Shown: positions 38,501-50,500 of the stretch, piece after piece
Numbering within the stretch: position 1 is the stretch's first letter
Layout: the number at the start of each line of letters is the position of its first letter
Notes under the pieces: generated by a model
What the model was told of the DNA's origin: nothing
Seen by the model: only the letters and a program-made list of their open reading frames with translations
Database searches by the model: none
NCBI RefSeq assembly: GCF_029227915.1
Contig: NC_079880.1
Span: 20,396,501-20,460,500, forward strand
Length of the DNA stretch: 64,000 nucleotides
Direction of reading: 5' to 3'
DNA from: Hydractinia symbiolongicarpus
Taxonomy: Eukaryota > Cnidaria > Hydrozoa > Anthoathecata > Hydractiniidae
Translations under genes and position numbers: made by a program

Positions 38501-41500
38501 TGTTGTTGGCCTCTACCCTTAAGACCTTTATATTCTTCCCAGCCTGAAATCCTATGGCAGAGTTTTATGCAAAAAGTGCTCATCAGTGTTTAAAAAAGCA
38601 TGAATTGGGTTCCCTAATGGGACCTACCACACGTGAACCGTCAAGGCCTTTTTCTTCCTTTTCTTTTGCTATATAAAGGATTTTTCCTTGACGACTTAAA
38701 CTCATTAGGAATAGTTGCTATTCAAAAATGCCAATTCATTTTTAAGAAAGAGCCTTAATTGCTCTATCCAACGGTACCAAACATGAGCCGTCTATGTCTT
38801 GTGGATAGCCACTGATGAGTCTTGCATCCTAAAACGTTTATTTTTTGATAATTAGAAAAGCGTTTTTCTAAAAATGAGCTTTCTAAAATATTGTGTTACA
38901 ATAACAAGCTATTTTGATTTTTCAGTTTTCCATGTATTACTTGTGCAGAAAAAATAGTATACAAAGCAAGACATTATAATTCCTGAACTTATCCATCTGA
39001 GTTGGCAAAGTTGTTACTTGTACTTCTTTTTTTTTACAATCTCTATTTATTATAAACAATAGTTACCACTACGAAAGCCATTACAGCATAATTTAGGATG
39101 TTTTGTGTGTTGTGCGCATGTACGGCTAAACGTGCATTGTGGCAATATCAAAATGTCAACTTGCTGAAATTATCTACCATTCAATAACAAAACGAAGAAA
39201 ATATTTTTTGTATTTTTGTAAGAGCGTCAAAAAAAGCCAGGTGTTCATAATTTCCTACGAATTTCTAATCACTGCAACCAAACAAAATCGAACAAAACCA
39301 TGGAAATTAAATCCTAGAAAAGCTATTTAATAACGCGAATTTATGAAAGTGTTTGCGAAAGAAAAATATGTAGTTTAGCTTTACTGCAAAATTTCTGAAT
39401 TTTGCATGGATAAACTTTGGTGAATTTTTCAAAAACTTCAATAGGGTAACAAGATCGTTAAATTTTAATCTTTTTTTTTTCTTTGAAGAAAGAAAAAGGT
39501 TGGGAGAAACAATTTTTTTTCTTTGTATTATATATTCTTCCGATTGTATTTCAAACAGAATAAGTGAGCGAGGTGTTTGACCGAGAAAAAAAAAATCCAA
39601 AAAGTTCCAAAATTTTCTCTAAAAATGACTGAATATCTATATTATGTACGTATGTCTGTCTGTCTCTTCCGCATAATAGTAACCACAGTAGCAAGACACA
39701 AAAGGCGGTAAAAAAAGGACGGGCGAACACATGGATTTATCCACGGGTTGCGGACTATTATATGTTAGAAAGCATTGCGTATAAACAACCTAAATGTTTA
39801 ATATGCGTGAGCTGGAATGATTATCCTTCAGTTAAAAATGAATGAAAATCGTTTTTTTAGAAAATTTGCTTGTAATGTTTTACTCTATTTAGAGCTAATT
39901 TGTTCAAATTATTTTTAGTGTGCAAAAAATGTAACAATAAGTTTAAAATATGCATAAAGCTGGTATGGTCATACTTCGGAGAATGAAAATCGTTTTTTGG
40001 AAAATCTGCATGTATGTTTTAATCTGTTTTGAACTACCCTGTTTAAATAATTTTTAATTTTTAGCTGAAGATCAAATTACACTCATTCGATACGTCATCA
40101 ATATTGAACTTAATAGCTTTTCCTGCCTAAAATTCGAAGAGCATCCATATAATCCAGCGGAAACAGACATCGTAACAATATTCAGTGGACTAGGGTAATC
40201 TAGATTTTCAGGCATCTAAGTTTTAACAGCAACAAAGCAACAACAATAATCAACAACAGCAAGAACGACAACAATAAAAATTAGCGACATTAACAAAACC
40301 AACGACTAAAAAACAACAACAGCAAGAGCGACAACAATAAAAATCTGCGACATTAACAAAACCAACTACTAAAAAACAACAACAGCAAGAACGACAACAG
40401 CAAGAACGACAACAATAAAAATCAGCGACATCAACAAAACCAACTACTAAAAAACAACAACAGCAAGAACGACAACAATAAAAATCTGCGACATCAAAAA
40501 AACCAACGACTAAAAAACAACAACAGCAAGAACGACAACAGCAAGAACGACAACAATAAAAATCAGCGACATCAACAAAACCAACTACTAAAAAACAACA
40601 ACAGCAAGAACGACAACATCAAGAACGACAACAGCAAGAACAACAACAATAAAAATCAGCGACATCAACAAAACCAACTACTAAAAAACAACAACAGCAA
40701 GAACGACAACAGCAAGAACGACAACAATAAAAATCTGCGACATCAAAAAAACCAACGACTAAAAAACAACAACAGCAAGAACGACAACAGCAAGAACGAC
40801 AACAATAAAAATCAGCGACATCAACAAAACCAACTACTAAAAAACAACAACAGGAAGAACGACAACAATAAAAATCTGCGACATCAACAAAACCAACAAC
40901 TAAAAAACAACAACAGCAAGAACGACAACAGCAAGAACGACAACAATAAAAATCAGCGACATCAACAAAACCAACTACTAAAAAACAACAACAGCAAGAA
41001 TGACAATGAAAATTTGCGACATCAACAAAACCAACTACTAAAAAACAACAACAGCAAGAACGACAACAGCAAGAACGACAACAATAAAAATCTGCGACAT
41101 CAAAAAAACCAACTACTAAAAAACAACAACAGCAAGAACGACAACAGCAAGAACGACAACAATAAAAATCAGGGACATCAACAAAACCAACTACTAAAAA
41201 ACAACAACAGCAAGAACGACAACAGCAAGAACGACAACAATAAAAATCAGCGACATCAACAAAACCAACTACTAAAAAACAACAACAGCAAGAACGACAA
41301 CATCAAGAACGACAACAGCAAGAACGACAACAATAAAAATCAGCGACATCAACAAAACCAACTACTAAAAAACAACAACAGCAAGAACGACAACAGTAAA
41401 AATCAGCGACATCAACAAAACCAACTACTAAAAAACAACAACAGCAAGAACGACAACAGCAATAACGACAACAATAAAAATCAGCGACATGAACAAAACC

Positions 41501-44500
41501 AACTACTAAAAAACAACAACAGCAAGAACGACAACAGCAAGAACGACAGCAATAAAAATCAGCGACATCAACAAAACCAACGACTAAAAAACAACAACAG
41601 CAAGAACGACAACAGCAAGAATGACACAATAAAAATCAGCGACATCAACAAAACCAACTACTAAAAAACAACAACAGCAAGAACGACAACAGCAAGAACG
41701 ACAACAATAAAAATCAGCGACATCAAAAAAAACAACGACTAAAAAACAACAACAGCAAGAACGACAACAATAAAAATCAGGGACATCAACAAAACGTAAC
41801 CACTGATAAGCAACAAGCAGCGGCAAACAAGAATATTTAACAAAAGCAAACAACAAGTAGCAACGGCGAATATAGGAAACATATTATTTTGCTTGCAACC
41901 TTGTGTACTGTTGAATTTAGATGTTATTCGTTTGTCGGATATTTATCAATTAACCAACGAATGGGAATATCACTCGACAAATCCACGTGCATGCTAGTAA
42001 ACACAATTCAACATGAACTTCTACATGCAGCCGGTTTTTATCATGAAATGACGAGAGAAGACCGCGATGAATATGTGCGCATCAATTGGGAGCATATTTC
42101 CTTAAGAACAGACAAACGTGAGTTGTTTCAATTTCTCTCCACTTTCTATAATGCGCGTTTTGAAGTTCACCAGAGAATCTTATTTCATTAAATACAAACT
42201 CCGGCGTGAATTATTCTATTGGGACGTTGTGCAAGAGAAAGCAACTCGCAAAATTTAAACGCTTTCCACCAGGCCTAAACGTTTATGAAGTAGACATGTA
42301 CATCTTTCTGGCTGTAGAGTATTGTCCATATTTCCGAGTAATACTGTTATTTGTCTGTTATTTATTTCCTCTTCCTCAGATAACTACGCTGTTTCTAAAG
42401 ACACTATTCTCAACGAATATGATTATGAGTCTGTCATGCATTACTACATAATGAACGGTTTGAACCATCATTATGCAATCCTTCCAGTACAAAAGAAAGA
42501 ACTGTTAGGAAGCTTTAGAGCAAGTGCATTGGATAAGATTGGACTAAATATGTTATATCATTGCAAAGGTATTTTTATTGTGCATCTAAAAAGTTCAATA
42601 TGAAAGTCCACTTTCTTTCTTTCCTTCTGGTCATTGTTGCTTTAAATTCCTAAATAAATAAATTCACATTTCTACTATTAAGAACTTAATAGCAGGTTGC
42701 TATGTGCAGCTTATTTCTCCAATCCAAATCAGTCTTGGATTTTTTAATTTTTTTAAATAGTTTCATTTTGTTTAAATCCTTACAATCTTGGAGAAAATAC
42801 AAAGAAAATTTTTTTTTATCGCAAAGGTCTATAAAATTACAGTTTTTAGCAAAGAGTAGGAACTCACTTTTCAACTACCCAATTCTATAGTCGTTCTACT
42901 CTCTTGTGAACTCCGACGGCTTTTAGAATGTGCCATCCTGCGATATAGATGCTTGCATCTGGTCAGCATTTTGCATTGAGCAAATTCATTTTAAGGATGC
43001 AGCAACCCTTTTGACACAAACTTACTATTTATTGCAACACGTTGACAGTGAGCTTCAAAAGTTGTCTATGAATTATTGAAGATATTATTTCAGTTTGTCT
43101 ATTCAGTATTCATATTACTGTGGAAATTTTATCACTTCTTGAACATGATAGTTTAGTATGCGACGTTTCGGGAGATCCTTCTCCCATCATCGTAAAATGA
43201 TGTTGATATAATCAACATCAAGTAAAATGATGTTGATATAATTGCAGAGGATCAAAATACATAAAAATTAACCAATCAGGAACGAGCTGATAATTACAGT
43301 TAATTACGATAATTAACATTTTTAACATTTTCCGGACCTAGATAACGATAACTAATTATTAACTAATTAACAGTAATTGTCTATGAATATTTTTTTATAT
43401 ATACTTTCGGTTCTCAAAATTTTAAACTTAAAAGTTTGAGAATTACTATAATGCATAGGGTGTGGTGTTAAGGACTTATTAAGGTATATTTATTGTTTTC
43501 CAATTCTTTACAATACATTTAGGTCAAGAAGATGGTTCTGTATGGAGTTCGTGGACTCCGTGGGGCAAATGTAGGAAGTGGAGGGTCGAAGACCCACAGC
43601 CTCTGATGAAGAGACATCGGATGTGCACTGCTGAAAATATCAATGCATGCATTACTTCAACGAATGAGAGTAGTACTTTTGAATTTCAAAGTAAACCTTG
43701 TGATGTAGGAAGTTCATACAAGGGTATAACTTTTGTTTATTTCACTTCAATTGCTGATATTAAAGAAGTAGTGTTAGTTTCAAGAGGTTACCTTCTGCGA
43801 AGAAACAATTTAATTTAACTTTAGCTGGAAATTGTATTTTTGTCAAATTCTGAATTGGCTGTTATGAATTTGGACTTAAAAGTTCACTAATTATGCACTA
43901 GCTTTAAGCGTGATGTATGTTTTTTGGTTGTTCAGTTTGGCGTTTAAATTATTTTACATAAACTTTATTATTTAACATCATGATTTCAACTTGTTTTTTT
44001 CGCAGGAGGTAAAGCTTTAATAATCGAATCTTTCATAGATGTTATTTTTTAACAAATTGTATTCTATGCTGTCAAAGTGTCAAAATGCTGACGTACTAGG
44101 AATACTGTAACCCTTAAATATCATTTAAAATTTACAGATTGACAATAATATGAAAAACACAATCGTATTTTCCCACTTGTAAAAGATGCAAACATAAAAA
44201 TTTTGCTGTTACAATTTCTTACTTTATTTTCTTTTACTAAATTTAGGGGTAATTACATGAAGAGGCTAAAATTCTCCAACTCGGAACAGGTGGCAAATAT
44301 TTCATCATAGCTTTAACTGAAAATTCAATGAATTGTAGTTACATGATGAAATGTTAACCCAAGGCTGAAATTGAAACAAAAACCCAACGGGCTAGTATTT
44401 TCGACCGGTAGCGAAATCATCATCGAAGTTTCATGCATTGAAATCAGACCTCGATGTTTAAGATACTTACTTGATTCTGTTTTGATGCACTCTTCATCCA

Positions 44501-47500
44501 CCCACATTGTCGATTCCGGCGCTTTTAATCATGTCCACCAAGGAGTTTGACTCAGTCGTTCTTTAATGGGTATATCCCATTGAAGAATGAATGGTTCATG
44601 TGGGATTGATCGAAAAAAGATATTTAACTTTTTCTTAAACGTGTCCTTAGAATATCCTGTCAAATCGCGAAGATGTTTAGATTGGTCCATGAAATAGGAA
44701 ACTGGCGTTTACGGCAGAACAGAAGGTCGAACAGTAGCAATCTCTGTCTGACACTTTCTTCCATGTCTTGGATGGAAATAACCAGTTATGCCAACAGCAT
44801 CTGGATTTCCACGTCAGTGTTAATGTTAGATAGTAGGTTTTTAAGTATACACCAAACATAAATTATTTGGTATCTTTCTCTCCTTCTTTGTAGTAAAAAT
44901 AGATCTAAGGCTTATAGTTCTTCCCAGTTGTTAAAAGTTCTCATACCAGTTATTTTCTCTATATAAATTTGTAGTATGGTCTGTAGATCCTGGATTAGAC
45001 CCACTCTTAAACGGGACCAGAACTGAGAGCAATAGTCAAAGTAAGGTAAAAGTAAAGTATTGTGCAACGTCAGTATAGCGTCTTTGTCACGCGCAGAAAA
45101 CGTTCGGAGTATCCACCCACACATTGGCTGTTCTTCTATTTTTTTGCCATCATTTGAGAGGTACATGGAGACATTTTTTAATTCGGCCTTTTTTCCCTTA
45201 CTTTTGGTGTACAAATTTGCTACTATGGAAATCCATTTTATTTTCCTTTGCCCATATATACATTCTATGAGATCACTTTGAAGCATGAATTATCATACAA
45301 TGTTCTGACACCTTTCAACAGTCTGACACCTTTTAACAGCAAAGCTAACTATATGAAAGTATTGCATCTTAATTCTAAATAATATACCTTCAAGATAAAT
45401 AGCAAAGGTCCAAGTTCTGAGCCTTGCGGTAGGCCAGAGATAACGAATTGTTTATGGTCAGTTAGAAAGGACTCAATCCATTTCAGAAGTTTGCCTTTAT
45501 TTTCAATTTCTGAAGCTCTTTTAAAAGGATTTTGTAATCAACTTTATTGAATCCTTTGCTAAAATCCAAGTAGATAGTGTCAACATTTTTATCATCTTCC
45601 AGATGCATTAAGATAGTGTTGAAATGTAACAGCTGCTTAAACATGATCAAAAACGTTGTGTTTCATTGAAGAAATTGTTTTCTTCTATGTACTTCACAAT
45701 ATATTTGCAATCTACCTTCTCAAACGCTTTCACAAGGTGGGAGGTCAGCAATACTGTTCTATAATTTTCTGCTTTACTGCTTTGATCACCCCCTGGTGTA
45801 TGGGTGTTTATGGCTTGTTTTTATCACTTCTGATGTGATACCATTATTCGAACAAATACTATATCCTCAAGATAATTTATATGGGGATAGTTTTTGTTAT
45901 TGCATTCTGATGAGTCTGTTTCAATATAAGGGTTGCTGAAGACAGACATGTATTGTTTTTGTAGTGTGTCAGCCATTTCTTTACTGTCAGTAATATAATT
46001 CTTATTTTCATCAATTAATGGACCAATTTTTGTATATTTTTTACTCTTTTTCTTAGCAAATGAAAAAAAAGTATTCTGGATTATTTTTGATGACTGAGGT
46101 TGCTCTCTTTTTTTGTAGCTGTTTTGTCTTTTTGTAGGAATTATGCAGCTTTTTTTTAATATCTACTAGCTTATTCTTCAGACTCGTTATTTGTAATCAG
46201 TTACTACTGTGTATCAATTTTTTGTTATTTTACATCTTTTTCTCATCAAAATTCTTCTTAATCTTTCTAACAGCAATTCTGATCGTTCTTGACATATCGA
46301 TATAAGTTTGCTAAATTTTTTGTGCACATTAAGACCCTTAAAATCAGTAAGGGTTGTAGTGCAGTTCTACTTCTATGGTTGCATTTATAGTTGCATGTTA
46401 GCCTATGTTAAAAAATTACGAGAATAAATGATGCTCAATTCTTCATGTAATGCCGTAGTTGAAACTTCAGCCCAGGCCGAAATTCTTGGTATGAACACCC
46501 CCTTAGTTGGTAAACAGAGAAAAGAATAAGTTTTGTTTACGTTGTTAGTTACTTTGTATCAGTAGGGTGTAAGCTGTTGACACCCTAATTACACAGGGTA
46601 TCTCTCGGACATAAAAATACTCAAGAACCCATTATTTAATAGAAAAATCTTGAAAAATTGAATGTGACTATTATCAAATGGTTATGTTATTATTATTTTG
46701 CAGAAACCCGTTGCATCACAACCCTCTAATATGTCTTCTCTTTAATTTGTTTGCAAACACCATATTTAGGTCTTTTTTGCTTTTCCTTGTGCCTTAAGAG
46801 TTTCTTTGTCTCTGTGTACTTAAAACTTGAAAGAAAAATATATAACGAAAAAGTCTTTAAAACATAATCAAGAAGCAAAGATCCCACAAAAATGTAAATA
46901 AAGATCTAATTTTTATCGTACCTGGTTAACAAAAATGCGTCAACGTCAGTGATGTTGTGAAGCGAACTTTCCAAGTAAAATTTTTATCACTAATAGACCT
47001 ATTGTCATATCCATTTTCGTTCCGCGGAATATACATATCAAAATACCGAATAACATGAAAACGAGATTAGGTATGATATGGTTTGTTTACTTGCAATATT
47101 TGCAAAATCAATTTGTCATACTAATGGCTTATTAACCGTTTAGCCCGTCTATACGGGAAAATATAGACCGAGGTCATGACGTCATGGACCGAACGCAGTG
47201 AGGTCCATGCGAGTGACAGATTATTTCATAACCATTAATGAAAAAAAGGTTTTAGAGTCCAGGGGTCTTTAACAAAAACAAGGCTTAGGTGGAAACCATG
47301 TAACTTTCTTTATATTTATTACTTTATATTTCTTTATATTTCGAGTGACAGAGGTCTATATTTTCCCGTATAAACAGGCTAATAAGGTTAATAAGTCATT
47401 TATTACCCCACTGATTATTTCATAACCATTAATGAAAAAAAGGTTTTAGAGTCCAGGGGTCTTTAACAAAAACAAGGCTTAGGTGGAAACCATTTTATAT

Positions 47501-50500
47501 TTCGATCGTACACAGACATTCGATCCACAACTCGTTCAAAAATAAACAATACAATACAACTTTTAAAAATAGAATATTTTCAAAACAGTTTTAAAATTCA
47601 ATTCTTTGTCGTTTCGCTGGTGGAGTGTTCGTATTAAAATGCTGCAAACGTATTACAATATTTTGTAGCTTTTGACTGTTGTCCTGCTATGATTTCGTCT
47701 ATTTCGTTTAAATCGTCAAATAAACTATCGTCTACCAGACGAAAACAAGGAGTAATTGACATTTTTGTACCACTTTAAATTAACTTTCTTGTTTTGTTTT
47801 TGTTTTGATGACGGTTAATACGGCGTCATATAGACTGGTCACGTGAAAAAAAACCAATCAAATTTTCCGAGAACGTTCGAATAAACGTAAACATTCGAAA
47901 ATACTCAATAGTGGGGTAATAAATATTGTTATTAACATTTGGTGATAATATGGGATAATAGCATGTATCATTGGGGCGTTCTAATGCTTTTGTTTATTAT
48001 TCTTTGTGTTCAATGAACTAGATATTAGCTTGGTTTGAATATGATATGAGTAGCTAGCTGGCTGGCTGGCTGCTGACTTGTGCCAAACAAACGTGAAATT
48101 TTTAGCTGTTTACCAAAATTGGTGTTGTTGCTGGTATATATCCTGTGTCATCAGTTATTAGTGTACTTTCTTTTTTAAGCAACATCTGTGAAAATAACAT
48201 TAGCCAGGCTTACTAACTGTGGTTTTAAAATAGTAGTTGGGTTGACCTTGTGGATGCCTTACCTCGTTTATTTTTTTCTAAGTCAGGGTAGTGGTGGAAG
48301 TATTTGTAACTCACATTTTACACATTCGTGATTTAGAATTAGGATAGTAATTTGACTTGGTGGGAAAATTTGGACTTTAAATTTTCCTTGGAATGTTCTT
48401 GGTTATTTGTGTTACATTTTGAGCCTCCATCGTAATTTGTATTTGGTAAAAAACAATTTATTTAAAATTCTAAAAAATAAAGGTGACAAAAGGGATGATA
48501 TCCTAATTCTTAAATTTTCTATTCAGAGAATTACCATCTTTTTTTTTTTTTAGGCAAATAAAATTGTGCAGTGATTTTGCTCAGTAAAACACAAAATTTT
48601 CCCTTGAGAGGATCACTTCACAAAACAATTATAAAAATTGTTGTTTGAAAAAAAAACACAAAATGGTTACTGACGTTACTGCCTAGAAAAAAAATTTGCT
48701 GTAAGATTTTGTCGACACAATGCTTTTCACGTCAAACTTAAGGAGTGAAAACAGTGTGAAATTTTTGGTTTTATATTTTCACAAATCGACACTTTGGAAA
48801 AATTTTATCCAGTTTAATTTTCTGTAAATAAACAATTTGAACAATTCTGCAAGATTAATTTTCAAAATTTCATGTAAGCAAGAAAACAAAATACATAGAG
48901 GCCTGGTTTTTAAGAACATCAAGACTGAGATTTTGACAAAAATTAAGCATGTTTACAGCTGAAATCCAGACATCCTTATAAGAAAATGTATATTATTTCA
49001 TTTTCCTTTTTTTGGGATAAAAACCTAAAAAACACAGGGTTTTATTTAAAAAAAGACTTTCCTTTTTCTATATATGGAGATTTATGATAAGCTCCATGCT
49101 GTATCAATACATATTAATTACAAACTGTAAGTATTAAGGTTAACCATCACAATGTTTGATACAAATGTACGATTATTGACAGTAATGGAGAAAGTAGTGA
49201 CAGAGGGAGTCTGCGGTTACATAATCACAACAGCCAATAGTTTCAAAATATTAATTAATATTTTAAATACCATTTTACGCAACAAATGTTGAAAAATGAT
49301 TTGTTGATTACTCGTGCAGCTAAGCTATAAACAACAACCCTGGAAAAATTAGTTGTGAAAATTCTATAAGAAAATCCAGCCTTTCCATTATTCTTGATGT
49401 TGAAATCTCTTTACTGCCCCCTCCCCTTTTCCCTAAAGTCAATTTTACTTTTCTTTAGTACTCCAGGTTTCTGGAGTACTTCTGTTAGCATGAGTCAAGC
49501 ATATTTAATATTGATTTTAGGGAAATGGAGAGCTCAAAATGATATGACATGATACAACATATATGTTTTATCAGGATTGTAGCTTAGGTTCTGGCTACTT
49601 AGGACACCAGCAAATTAATTTTAATTTTTTCAAATGATCGGAGTAATACGAAGTACCACTGAGCACTAGTAAACTGTATATTGAGTTTTAGTTATAATTT
49701 TACTTGGAAACAGTAAAATAAAAGTGTATTCACATTATTCAAAAAACGTGGCTACGTTTTAGAGGTTTAGCTAGCTAGCTAGTTAACATATACCAAAAGA
49801 AACGCCCTTAAAACCTGAAATTTTTTACTTTTTTTTTGTCACACTACCACTACCAACACCCTCTTTATAACGTGTTAACTACGATTATGTGAAACTGCCA
49901 GTGAAAAGTTTTCAAATTCAATATTTTGTTGATACATTCTTCAAACTTGCATGTAAACAAGCAGCATCCCGAAATTTGCTCATAACTAATCTCGTTTTTA
50001 TGCTATTCTGCATTTTCGCATGCATATTTTGCGGAACCAAATAGATATAGAAATAGGTCTATTCAAAAGTTAAATCTTCATAAGTTGATTCAATCGGTTC
50101 CAATAAATTACATGCAAAAGAAAAAGTTTAAAAATCCAGTTTCAGAGATTTCCGTAATAAAACGCTAAAACAAACTTGCGGTTTAAAATTTCACGGCAGC
50201 ATCATACAATCCAGTTAGGATTATTCCATTTTTAAGTAAATTTTAATACTGTTATAAAAGTTTCAGCCAATGTCATCTACCATTAATTATTTAGTTGCTT
50301 ATTGGAGTAGATGGAGTGAATGGACAGCCTGCGTTGCAAACGGGATTGGAAATCAACAAAGAAGTCGTACGTGCAAAGGAGACAGAGAAATGGCACATAC
50401 ATGTGTCGGCCCGCCTAATGAAGATCGTTTCTGTCTAAGGACGAGTATGAGCCTCTTGTGTTGCATTTTCTTCTTAGTATGGAAAAATATGATTAACCAT

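Noticed and set aside
41014-41664. 216-codon Asn/Lys/Gln-rich open frame, and Cys-rich frames on the opposite strand
   Set aside because: Product of a tandem repeat whose unit lengths are multiples of three and which lies inside an intron; no start context or splice signals.
50270-50294. extension of TSP1-4 exon upstream to the acceptor at 50,266
   Set aside because: In the phase demanded by the previous exon this extension contains TAA; the acceptor at 50,293-50,294 restores a continuous frame.
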